Shown here piece after piece: positions 24,883 to 32,225 of a DNA stretch of 64,000 nt; position 1 is the stretch's first letter; every line of letters begins with the position of its first letter. The position numbers were made by a program, and so were the translations under genes. This DNA comes from Bog-257 sp963785825. GTDB lineage: Bacteria > Acidobacteriota > Terriglobia > Terriglobales > Acidobacteriaceae. A model generated the notes under the pieces. The model did not search any database and had not been told where the DNA came from. It worked only from the letters and a program-made list of their open reading frames with translations. The stretch spans positions 124,001 through 188,000 of the forward strand of contig CAWAWQ010000006.1 in the NCBI GenBank assembly GCA_963785825.1, given 5' to 3'.

Positions 24883-26049
24883 ATGTCCACTCACCCTCCC
24901 TTTTGCGATGTCGAAACCGCGCTAGAAGAAATCCGCGCCGGCCGCATGATCGTGGTCATCGACGATGAGGACCGCGAAAACGAAGGCGACCTCACCATGG
25001 CCGCTGAGAAGATCACCCCGGAAGCTATCAACTTCATGGCCAAGTACGGGCGCGGGCTGGTCTGCCTGGCGATGACCGAAGAGCGGCTGGACTATCTCCG
25101 GCTGGGCCAGATGTCGGCGGAGAACACCTCGAACTTCGGCACCGCGTTCACCGAATCCATCGACGCCAAGGACGGCGTCAGCACCGGTATTTCCGCCTAC
25201 GACCGGGCGCAGACCATCCGGGTGGCGATCGATCCCGCCACTCGCCCTAACGATCTGGCGCGTCCTGGTCATGTCTTCCCCCTTCGCGCCCGCAAGGGCG
25301 GTGTGCTGGTCCGCGCCGGGCAGACGGAAGCCTCCGTCGATTTGGCGCGTATGGCGGGACTGATTCCGGCAGGCGTGATCTGCGAGATCATGAACGACGA
25401 TGGCACCATGGCCCGGGTGCCGGAGCTAACCGAATTTTGCCGCCGGCACAACCTGAAGATGCTCACCGTCGCCGAGGTCATCCGCTACCGCATGGCCCAC
25501 GAGCGGTATGTGCGCCGCCTGGCGGAGGCGATAGTGCCTACGGCGTATGGCGAATTTCGCATGATCGCCTACGAGTCGGAGATCAATGGTGACTCGCACA
25601 TTGCCATGGTTAAAGGGGATGTCGAGAACACGGGCGACGAGCCGGTGCTGGTGCGCATGCACTCCCATTGTCTGGTGGGTGACGTGTTCGGCGCCAGTTG
25701 GTGCGAATGCCGAACGGTCATCGACGCTGCCATGCGGCGAATCGCCGAGGCGGGCCGCGGCGCGCTTATCTATCTACACTCCACCTCGAAAGGGTACTCG
25801 GTGGAGCGGCTGGGCGAGCGCATGACCATCCAGTTCCACCACGAGCAGCGCCTGCCCACGTTGCCCGAGAGCCAGCGGAAGACGCAGCGCGAGATCGGCA
25901 TTGGCGCACAGATCCTCTCAGACCTGAACCTCCGGCGCATTCGCCTGCTGACCAATCATCCGCGGAAGGTCGCCGGGTTGGAAGGCTTCGGGATCGAAAT
26001 CGTCGAGCAGGTGCCAGTTTCGACTGCCGGACAGGCGTTTGCGCGGTAG
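24883..26049 (+). CDS. ribBA: RibBA-type protein: active DHBP synthase domain, degenerate GTP cyclohydrolase II domain (RibBX-like)
   Basis: 388 residues. The N-terminal 3,4-dihydroxy-2-butanone-4-phosphate synthase domain (about 1-203) looks complete: DDEDRENEGDL, GISAYDRAQTI, RPGHVFPLRARKGGVL, GQTEASVDLARMAG, CEIMNDDGTMAR. The C-terminal GTP cyclohydrolase II-like domain keeps the zinc cysteines (HSHCLVGDVFGASWCEC) and the end (GIGAQILSDL, LLTNHPRKVAGLEGFGI). However, its middle lacks the EGRGIGL motif, replaced by TSKGYSVERLG, and the position of the catalytic Asp (Asp126 in E. coli RibA) is Thr while the Arg is kept. So the second activity is probably lost, as described for RibBX variants; a separate RibA would then be needed. 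Alternative: altered but active enzyme. Confidence 0.9.
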   Translation: MSTHPPFCDVETALEEIRAGRMIVVIDDEDRENEGDLTMAAEKITPEAINFMAKYGRGLVCLAMTEERLDYLRLGQMSAENTSNFGTAFTESIDAKDGVSTGISAYDRAQTIRVAIDPATRPNDLARPGHVFPLRARKGGVLVRAGQTEASVDLARMAGLIPAGVICEIMNDDGTMARVPELTEFCRRHNLKMLTVAEVIRYRMAHERYVRRLAEAIVPTAYGEFRMIAYESEINGDSHIAMVKGDVENTGDEPVLVRMHSHCLVGDVFGASWCECRTVIDAAMRRIAEAGRGALIYLHSTSKGYSVERLGERMTIQFHHEQRLPTLPESQRKTQREIGIGAQILSDLNLRRIRLLTNHPRKVAGLEGFGIEIVEQVPVSTAGQAFAR

Positions 26050-26053
26050 GTCG

Positions 26054-26881
26054 TCACACTCCAACGAAGTGATTCAAGGGCCCAATGCCCTTCCCCAGCG
26101 GGTAGGCGGCAAGGATGGCCCGGCGGACATACTCTTTCGCTGCACGGACGGCCTCCGGTAGTTCCCGACCAAGCGCCAACTGGCAGGCGAGGGCGGTAGC
26201 GAGGGCGCAACCCGTCCCGTGGGTGGATCGCGACTCCAGCTTCTCGCCTGTGATGATCTCCTCCTCGCGTTTGCCGGACCGGAGGTAACTAAGGTAATCG
26301 TTAGCCTGTCGCAGGTGGCCGCCAGTAATCAGAACACCCTTCGCTCCCAAATCGTGGAGGCGAATAGCGGTGCTCCGGAGCCAGGGCAAGGTCTCCTCCC
26401 AAGGCGCATCGACCGGAAGCGCCGGTGCAGCCGCCAATTCCGCCGCTTCCTCCACGTTTGGCGTGACGACGTTGCAAAGCGGCATGAGCCCCCGCAGCAT
26501 CTCCACGCCGATCTCGTCCAGCAGGGCGGCGCCTGACGAGGACCGAATCACCGGATCCAGCACGATGTTCGGAAACTGGCGCGATGCCAAAAATCCGCTG
26601 ACCACCCCGGCGATAGCGCCCGACCCGAGCATCCCTAGGCGGACAGCGGCGATCTCCAGGTCGTCCGCCAGGGTATTCAGGACCCGGACTACGAGTTCCG
26701 GTTCGAGGGGCCAAACCCCAAAGACTCCCTGGGTCGACTGCACCGTGATGGCGGTGATGCAGGTCGCACCGAAGCAGCCGTGGGAGGCTGCCGTCTTCAC
26801 ATCCGCGGTAATTCCGGCTCCGGAGGACGGATCGTAGCCGGCAATGCTCAGCACGACAGGCGGCACAGGCATGGTCGTCAC
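26054..26881 (-). CDS. thiD: Hydroxymethylpyrimidine/phosphomethylpyrimidine kinase
   Basis: A 275-residue ribokinase-fold enzyme of thiamine synthesis that phosphorylates HMP and HMP-P. Motifs: LSIAGYDPSSGAGITADVKT at the N-terminus (family SDxSGGAGIQAD), KLGMLGS-like VRLGMLGSGAI, DPVIRSSSGAALL, TPNVEEAAEL, GVLITGGHL, and the anion hole/catalytic HGTGCALATALA near 215. Converges on ribBA with only 4 bases between stop codons. No TPP riboswitch was recognised upstream. Confidence 0.92.
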   Translation of the reverse strand: MTTMPVPPVVLSIAGYDPSSGAGITADVKTAASHGCFGATCITAITVQSTQGVFGVWPLEPELVVRVLNTLADDLEIAAVRLGMLGSGAIAGVVSGFLASRQFPNIVLDPVIRSSSGAALLDEIGVEMLRGLMPLCNVVTPNVEEAAELAAAPALPVDAPWEETLPWLRSTAIRLHDLGAKGVLITGGHLRQANDYLSYLRSGKREEEIITGEKLESRSTHGTGCALATALACQLALGRELPEAVRAAKEYVRRAILAAYPLGKGIGPLNHFVGV

Positions 26882-27280
26882 TCTATCGCAAACCCAGCTT
26901 TCCTGGGTACTTCGCCGTCTCCGTGCAAGCCCGAAGACTTACGTGAAGCCGGCGCCGTTCTCATCGCTTGTCTCACAATTCGGTTCTAAATTATTGGCAA
27001 ACAGCTACTTACAACCAGCGTCTCCTCCCAACCTTTCGCGCAATAATGCCATCGTAACTGGTACGCGCCAACAATTTCGTTCGGTTTAGCACCTGGCAGG
27101 AAGGGAATTACCCAGGCCGACAGAGAGATTTGCCGTCTAGAGCGGCTAGCATCTTCCGTCAGCTTTGGCAAGTCCCAAGTTGGGACACCCGTCTTTGGGG
27201 ATTGACTCAAGCTTCGCGGAGATGAAAGACTTTTAACCATCCTGTCAGGAGGACCAACTTAGAACGATGAGAGGTGTTTA
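26882..27280. other. Intergenic region between thiD and rlpA
   Basis: A 399-base divergent gap. A small hairpin ACCCAG-CTTTC-CTGGGT lies at 26892-26908 close to the thiD start. No gene, riboswitch or clear promoter was seen. Confidence 0.45.
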
Positions 27281-27745
27281 ATGTTACGAGTACTAAGCCC
27301 TTTGGCGGCGACATTAGTTCTCGCCACCGCCTTGGGCGCGGCACCCGGTAATAGCACACCGGAATCGCGAAAAGGGATCCCAGGACAGATCCAGGATGAA
27401 CATCAGCCAAGCCGGCCACGGAAAGCTCAGGTCGGCAAGGCCTCGTGGTACGGCCGCATCTTTCAGCATAAGAAGACTGCAAGTGGCGAGCCTTACGACA
27501 TGAACCAATTTACCGCGGCGCACCGTACATTGCCTCTCGGTTCCTGGGTCAAAGTCACTAATTTAAAGAACGAACGGACGGTCGTTGTCCGCATTAACGA
27601 TCGTGGACCCGTAGCTCGAGGCCGGATCATTGACCTGTCCTACGGTGCGGCCAAGATGCTCGATATGGGTCGCGACGGAATCGACCGTGTTCGCCTGGAC
27701 GTTCTCCAAACGCCGCTGATTGCGGTGAATATGGGCCCGCAGTAA
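27281..27745 (+). CDS. rlpA: RlpA-like septal ring lytic transglycosylase family protein
   Basis: A 154-residue secreted protein: signal peptide (LSPLAATLVLATALGAAPG), a basic linker, then a double-psi beta-barrel (about 50-145) with GKASWYGRIFQHKKTASGEPYDMNQFTAAHRTLPLGS and VRINDRGPVARGRIIDLSYGAAKMLDM, the hallmark of RlpA. It lacks a SPOR domain, so it may act on naked glycan strands or be a general wall-modifying enzyme. The Asp of NDRGP and the His of AAHRTLP, important in RlpA, are present. A GAGAGGTG sequence lies before the ATG. Stops 30 bases before pyrF. Confidence 0.9.
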   Translation: MLRVLSPLAATLVLATALGAAPGNSTPESRKGIPGQIQDEHQPSRPRKAQVGKASWYGRIFQHKKTASGEPYDMNQFTAAHRTLPLGSWVKVTNLKNERTVVVRINDRGPVARGRIIDLSYGAAKMLDMGRDGIDRVRLDVLQTPLIAVNMGPQ

Positions 27746-27775
27746 TCACGTCCTAATGGGTTAAACTGGGAGCCG

Positions 27776-28483
27776 ATGCTGGCAAAAGATCGGCTCATCG
27801 TGGCGCTCGACGTTCCGGGCGCCGCCCAGGCCCTCCGTCTCGTGCAGTCCATCGGTGAGGCGGCGACTACCTACAAAGTCGGAAAGCAATTATTTACGGC
27901 CGAAGGACCCCAGGTAATACGGGACTTGGTCTCCTCCGGCCGTAAGGTCTTTCTGGACCTCAAGTTCCACGACATCCCCAATACGGTCGCTTCGGCGGTC
28001 AAATCGGCTGCCGAGCTTGGCGTCTCCATGCTGACCGTGCATGCCTCCGGTGGCAGCAAAATGCTCCGCGCCGCCGCCCAAGCTGCCGGCCAAGCGCCGT
28101 CCCAGCCCCTGGTTCTGGCGGTCACGGTCTTGACCAGCCTCTCGGATGCCGATCTGCTGGAGATCGGCGTCTCCGGCAACGTGCTCAGCCAGGTACTGCG
28201 CCTGGGAGCTCTGGCCCGAAGCGCCGGATGTGGCGGCCTGGTCGCCTCGGCACGGGAAGCCGCCGAACTCCGCCGCGAGTTGGGCGAAGGATTCGCCATC
28301 ATGACCCCGGGAGTGCGTCCCGCCGGCGCCGCCGCGGGAGACCAAGCCCGGGTGACGACTCCTTGCGATGCTATCGCTGCCGGAGCCACCCACCTGGTCG
28401 TCGGGCGACCAATCATCGAAGCCGCCGACCCGTTACAGGCTGCAAAGGGGATTGTTGCCGAAATCGAAGCCGCCGGCGGTTGA
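27776..28483 (+). CDS. pyrF: Orotidine 5'-phosphate decarboxylase
   Basis: A 235-residue TIM-barrel enzyme catalysing the last step of UMP synthesis. LIVALDVPG at the N-terminus, the catalytic DLKFHDIPNT (about 62-71) with the Lys and Asp of the active site, TVHASGG, TPGVRPAG, and VVGRPI near the C-terminus for phosphate binding. Length is typical of the bacterial short form. It follows rlpA on the same strand after 30 bases and converges on the DedA-rhodanese gene. Confidence 0.94.
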   Translation: MLAKDRLIVALDVPGAAQALRLVQSIGEAATTYKVGKQLFTAEGPQVIRDLVSSGRKVFLDLKFHDIPNTVASAVKSAAELGVSMLTVHASGGSKMLRAAAQAAGQAPSQPLVLAVTVLTSLSDADLLEIGVSGNVLSQVLRLGALARSAGCGGLVASAREAAELRRELGEGFAIMTPGVRPAGAAAGDQARVTTPCDAIAAGATHLVVGRPIIEAADPLQAAKGIVAEIEAAGG

Positions 28484-28529
28484 TCAAAGCCTGTCTTCCC
28501 TGCGCGGCTAAACCAATGTGCTGATGCTG

Positions 28530-29519
28530 TTATGCGAGGCGCTGGGCCTGGATGGGTGCAGACGGGGCACCACGCTCATCCGGCGGCACCACATCCACCA
28601 GTGGAAGTCCGAGCCGCTTCCATTCGTGGAAGCCGCCCAGCAGCGGACGCACGCCGCGGATGCCGTGCTTGCGTAATTGCAGCGCCACCCGGGCGCTGGT
28701 CGCTTCGTTGGGTCAGGTACAGAAGAGGACGATCTCCCCGTCGCGATTGATCTCTCGGTTGCGGTTCTCCAGCTCTTCGGGAGAAATCTGGATCGCTCCC
28801 GGTAGGGTTCGCGGGTCGGTCAAGACGTCCAGCGGATGCCGCAGGTCGATGATGACGGGGCGCTCACCGGCTTCCAGTTTGTGCTTTAGCTCATCGGGAG
28901 TGATGCGGTCGCCCTTCACCTGCTCGATGAAGCGCTGCCGCTCGCGCCAGCGGTAGAGAACGTAGGCGACTACGCCTGTGAGGAAGAGGATGAGCAAGCC
29001 ACCGCCGAGAAGATGTGCATCGGCGGCGACGCGGTCTAGTTGCTTGCTGAAGATAAAACCCAGAACCGCGTAGGCGATGGTCCAGAGCAGAGCGCCCAGC
29101 AAATCAAAGATTAGAAAACGGCCGTAGGGGACGCTGACCATTCCCGCCAGGGCAGGAGCGGCGGTATTCAGGCCGGGAACAAATTTGCAGATGAGTAAGG
29201 TTCGCGGCCCGTTTTTGCTGAAGCGCTCCTCGGTACGCCTGACGCAGGAATCGGGCTCGAGCGAGATGCGGCAGAGCAAATTCAGCACCACCGCTCCGCG
29301 GCGCTTGCCGAAGAAGTACCAGAAGATATCGGCGCCCAGACAACCGGCGGTCGCCGCCAGCACGACCAGAGGCAGACTCATGCGGCCCCGTCCGGCGAGC
29401 GCTCCCGCCGCCAGGATGAGCGGCGTGGCCGGGATGGGCAGGCCTCCCTGCTCGACCAGCACCCAGAGGAACAACAGGGCATAGCCGTACTGAACCACGA
29501 ACTGTAAAGTGTCACTCAT
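28530..29519 (-). CDS. DedA-rhodanese fusion with in-frame TGA at the catalytic Cys: candidate selenoprotein
   Basis: The frame starts at ATG 29519 and meets TGA at 28715-28713 (codon 269), then stays open with good composition to TAA at 28530-28532, 329 residues in all. Residues 1-195 are a DedA/SNARE-associated membrane domain (EQGGLPIPATPLI, FVPGLNTAAPALAGM). Residues 205-315 are a rhodanese domain (VIIDLRHPLDV, LPGAI, LLGGFHEWKRLGLPLVDV). Around the TGA the protein reads EIVLFCT-[TGA]-PNEATSARVAL; homologues of this fusion normally have CTCPNEA, so TGA replaces the second Cys, which aligns with the persulfide-forming catalytic Cys (Ser/Thr six residues on). A hairpin with a G-containing loop starts 15 nt after the TGA, as bacterial SECIS elements do. 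The alternative is a TGC-to-TGA nonsense change or sequence error leaving a 268-residue truncated product. Confidence 0.8.
28681..28697 (-). promoter_or_regulatory. Putative bacterial SECIS hairpin
   Basis: On the coding strand, AGCGCC-CGGGT-GGCGCT: a perfect six-base stem with a five-base loop, one more C-G pair possible at the base, and G at the second loop position as in known bacterial SECIS loops. The stem begins 15 nt, and the loop about 21 nt, after the TGA, inside the usual distance range for SelB-binding elements. GC-rich coding DNA forms such hairpins by chance fairly often, so this is support, not proof. Confidence 0.55.
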
Positions 29520-29737
29520 TTCGTTCAGCAGGATTACGCCAAAAAGTAGTGGACGCGCTGGACCGCAGGAAGGTTCCGCTGGAGAGCAGTATAACGCAGA
29601 ATCGTTCGATGCCGGGCTTCGGGCGCAGCATCGGTGCTGTAGCGATCGAGGTATTTAGAACAGAACCGCTGGAGGCGTAAACATCAACGCCGAGCGCGAA
29701 CCATCCAGATCAGCCGCAGGATCTGGCTCAGGCATTC

Positions 29738-29765
29738 ACTTGCGATAAGGCGATTTATCGCAAGT
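29738..29765. promoter_or_regulatory. 11-bp perfect inverted repeat
   Basis: ACTTGCGATAA (29738-29748), GGCGAT loop, TTATCGCAAGT (29755-29765). AT-richer than its surroundings and unrelated to the dispersed GC-rich palindromes. It may be an operator or RNA hairpin; there is no T-tract. It lies about 220 bases upstream of the DedA-rhodanese start. Confidence 0.5.
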
Positions 29766-30025
29766 AATCGCGTCGGTTCGGGACTGCCGAGCATACACTC
29801 CCAAGCCGCATTGCATACTTCTACGGGTTGGGCGTTATTCGTCCAGATGGATTACCTCCGATTTGCATTCATCGGGAATCGGTGGGACGCGCACTTGGAC
29901 GAACTTCCCAGATTGCGACTATTGGGCATCCACGAACAAGGTGGTCGTGCTGAATGCTTTCATCTCATACAGATCTTGTCTCGTCCCTTGATTTTGCTTT
30001 CCTTGCAATCGCCAAACTGCTCGCC

Positions 30026-30060
30026 AGTCCCGCACATCGGATTTCCCGAAGTGCGGGACT
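30026..30060 (-). terminator. Hairpin downstream of the NmrA-like gene
   Basis: AGTCCCGCAC (30026-30035) and GTGCGGGACT (30051-30060), a perfect 10-base stem with 15-base loop, starting 10 bases after the NmrA-like stop codon. Position fits a transcription terminator for that gene, though a run of T is missing. Confidence 0.5.
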
Positions 30061-30069
30061 GCGTACCGA

Positions 30070-30960
30070 CTACGCCGCCGATTGCACGGCTCTCTTATAT
30101 CCGGGCGCGAACACCTCGCGGGCAAATTGCGAGAATGTAACTTTGCCGGTGCGTTTTTGGTCGCCTTTGAATTGCTGTATTTTGGGGTATGCCTCTTCCA
30201 TTTCAACCAGCAGCGCTGCCATCTCCGGCGACATTCCGCTTTGGCTCATCGCGGCCTTCAACTTGTCGCCCGGGACGGTGACCACGCGGATTGGTTTCCC
30301 GATGGCCTGTCCGGCGATGCGAGCCCACTCGTCCAAGGAAATCTCCTGCGGGCCCACGATATCGACCACGTGATGGCCGTCGATCGGCTTGAGCAGAAAC
30401 TCAGCGGCAACCTCGGCGATGTCCTGCGTGGCAATGAGCGGCGCTTTCACCGATCCCGGGATCGAAGTGTAGATGCTGCCTTGTTCGGTGATCGTCGGCA
30501 GCGAGAAAAACACGTTCTCCATGAACTCGTTTGGGCGCAGCGAGACGATGTTCTTCCCGGCGGCGCGGAACTTCTCTTCCGTGTCGTGGTGTCCAACAAT
30601 CGGCCCTGTGCCGCTCGGCAGGAATGCTCCTGCGCTTGAAAGCTGAACCACATGCAGATCCGGATGCTTGCGGATAACGCTGGCTCCGGCCTCGGCCATG
30701 CGGCGGGTCGTGCCCAACGGATCGTGCGAAGTCATCTCCGAAGGCGTCAGCCAGAACAGCGCGTCGGCGCCACGCACCGCCTGTTCAAGAATCGCTGGAT
30801 CGCCGTGCTCACCAGCGATAACTTTTGCACCGCGGCTGGCTAAATCTTTCACTGTCTCCGGATGCCGGGCTATCAGCGTGACATCGGACTTGCGATCAAG
30901 AAGTATATTGGCGAGTTTGCTGCCGATGTGGCCGGTAGGAGTGGTAACTGCAATCTTCAT
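30070..30960 (-). CDS. NmrA-like NAD(P)-binding protein (atypical SDR)
   Basis: A 296-residue Rossmann-fold protein. N-terminal MKIAVTTPTGHIGSKLANILL has the TGxxG nucleotide loop; SSAGAF and LRPNEFMENVF match the NmrA/HSCARG-like atypical SDRs, which often sense NADP or reduce quinones or azo compounds. There is no YxxxK catalytic pair of classical SDRs. ATG 30960 is preceded by AAGGAG (complement of CTCCTT at about 30970). Stand-alone gene; substrate unknown. Confidence 0.85.
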   Translation of the reverse strand: MKIAVTTPTGHIGSKLANILLDRKSDVTLIARHPETVKDLASRGAKVIAGEHGDPAILEQAVRGADALFWLTPSEMTSHDPLGTTRRMAEAGASVIRKHPDLHVVQLSSAGAFLPSGTGPIVGHHDTEEKFRAAGKNIVSLRPNEFMENVFFSLPTITEQGSIYTSIPGSVKAPLIATQDIAEVAAEFLLKPIDGHHVVDIVGPQEISLDEWARIAGQAIGKPIRVVTVPGDKLKAAMSQSGMSPEMAALLVEMEEAYPKIQQFKGDQKRTGKVTFSQFAREVFAPGYKRAVQSAA

Positions 30961-31294
30961 GGGATTTTCTCCTTAACAGTTGGAGATGTGCAGGGTTTGT
31001 CTCGCGATGCAGAAAGGCAGCTACTTACCTGTCAGAAACGGAGTACACGGCAAGACAATTGATACGGCTCACCGCCCGAAGCCCCGGTTGCTGGGCGTCG
31101 GCGAAGTCGGCTTCCCAATTCGCGGTCACTTTGACGTCTGTTCGGCATGTCGGACAGGTGTTGTGCCAGGTAAGCCTGGATGGCGGGCAATTGGAAACTG
31201 ATTCCTCTCGATAACAGGCGATATTACAAGGCTGCCAGGAGCGGAAAACCCGAGCAGATCACTGCTGCGTCGCAAAAATTAGAGAAACGACTGC
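30961..31294. other. Intergenic region upstream of the NmrA-like gene
   Basis: A 334-base gap. No gene seen. From about 31209 to its end it is similar to 34569-34651, the region downstream of the intact secreted protein gene (AAGGCTGyCAGGrGCGGAAAA, AGATCACTGCTG), showing that duplication includes non-coding DNA. Confidence 0.6.
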
Positions 31295-31470
31295 CTATTC
31301 CGCCTTGATGAGGATCTGCGAGCCCATGTCCAGCTTCACTTCCTTGTTGCCGGTCACCAGCACCGAATTATCCTTGAGCTCCAGATTCTTGATACCGACA
31401 ACGCCGGTGGAATGTGCGTTCAGCATCGTGCCGACGGTCCGATCGCTCGGATTCTCGTCGGGAAAGCTCC
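31295..31470 (-). pseudogene. Fragment duplicated from the C-terminus of the secreted protein gene at 34652
   Basis: Encodes NAHSTGVVGIKNLELKDNSV... through MGSQILIKAE, nearly identical to the last 45-50 residues of the 229-residue protein at 34652-35341. Upstream similarity fades after about 31470 (NPSDRTVGTMLNAHS versus NPADKKVGTVLNAHS) and continues into unrelated sequence with no signal peptide. A 94-residue open frame to 31579 exists but is unlikely to be functional. The copy shows several substitutions, so the duplication is not recent. Confidence 0.8.
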
Positions 31471-31592
31471 ATTCGCCCGCGTTAAAACAGTAGTCATGAT
31501 CGATGTATGAAGGGTCGACCTTTCGCTCGCGGGGCCCTTCCAGAATGCCACCTGGCGGCCATCGGCGTTGCAGGTCCACCTGCTTGTCGATT

Positions 31593-32015
31593 TCACGCCT
31601 CCGTGTCGTAGGCTTCGGACAAGGCTTGATCGCTCACGCAGGGGTGAACTATGAATCCTAGTCCGAGGTTGTCCCAATGGCAGCGTACCTGGGTCACGCC
31701 CAGTGCGTCCTGAACGCTGGGCACGCTCACACCGGGACCGTAATACACGGGACTTCCGTGGTAGCACATCAGGTTGTCTCTTTCCCCGGCCGCTATCATG
31801 TCGTTGACAAACTGCACATGCTCAGGCTTCGTGTAGGTCACGCCCTTCCACTCTATCTTGGCGATTTCTAGCGCACCGCAATCGTCGGCCGACTCGTGCA
31901 GTGCAGTGACTAGGCTTCCCATCTCCGCGACGAACTGCTGCAAGTTGTGATTGGAGGTGCTGTCAAACCATATCGACCGAATGCGCCGAATGAGTTTCTT
32001 CTGCTCTTCTGTCAC
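31593..32015 (-). CDS. Unknown 140-residue protein
   Basis: Starts at GTG 32015 (MTEEQKKLIRRIRSIWFDSTSNHN) with AAGGAG seven bases upstream; a longer frame up to 32204 belongs to a ligase remnant. Sequence is soluble and acidic, with CYHGSPVYYGPGVSVPSV, VRCHWDNLGLGFIVHPCV and four to five cysteines. I do not recognise the family. It is downstream of a lone KAS III-like gene and may be co-transcribed. The good ribosome-binding site and ordinary composition argue for a real gene. Confidence 0.6.
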   Translation of the reverse strand: MTEEQKKLIRRIRSIWFDSTSNHNLQQFVAEMGSLVTALHESADDCGALEIAKIEWKGVTYTKPEHVQFVNDMIAAGERDNLMCYHGSPVYYGPGVSVPSVQDALGVTQVRCHWDNLGLGFIVHPCVSDQALSEAYDTEA

Positions 32016-32029
32016 TGTCTTTCTCCTTT

Positions 32030-32204
32030 CTAGAAGTTTGTCTAATAGAATGAAGCCATGCTTAAGCACTAGGAATACGGAAATCACTTCGCTCCGCAAC
32101 TCGTCGGCACAGCCAATCAGCCCGGGTTCCGCGACCGCGGGATGGCCAAGCAGCGCGGTCTCCAGACCATGTGGTGTCACCACGCCGATTCCCTTAGCTT
32201 CCAT
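32030..32204 (-). pseudogene. Remnant of an AMP-forming acyl-CoA ligase C-terminal domain
   Basis: The frame reads GLETALLGHPAVAEPGLIGCADELRSEVISVFLVLKHG, which matches the C-terminal domain of AMP-dependent acyl-CoA/acetyl-CoA synthetases (E-x2-L-x2-HPAVAEA-x-V-G-x-PDE). Nothing of the 400-residue N-terminal adenylation domain is present, and the catalytic-Lys tail is missing. It sits 22 bases after the KAS III stop and runs in frame into the unknown gene's start, so it is a leftover fused by chance. Confidence 0.65.
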
Positions 32205-32225
32205 CGCAATTCCGACTAGGTCCTG

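Larger units (their letters stand above)
29520..30069. other. 550-base intergenic region with two strong hairpins
   Basis: Between the DedA-rhodanese start and the end of the NmrA-like gene. Open frames here lack gene-like composition. Two perfect inverted repeats stand out (29738-29765 and 30026-30060, listed separately). Confidence 0.55.

Noticed and set aside
26882..27280. TPP riboswitch before thiD
   Set aside because: No CTGAGA or ACCTGATC-like elements seen on the thiD strand.
29811..30140. 109-codon open frame in the intergenic region
   Set aside because: No ribosome-binding site, no domain, overlaps a strong hairpin and the end of the NmrA-like gene.
31593..32204. 203-residue gene from ATG 32204
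   Set aside because: Its N-terminal 55 residues match the C-terminus of acyl-CoA ligases, and a better start with AAGGAG exists at 32015; treated as remnant plus gene.
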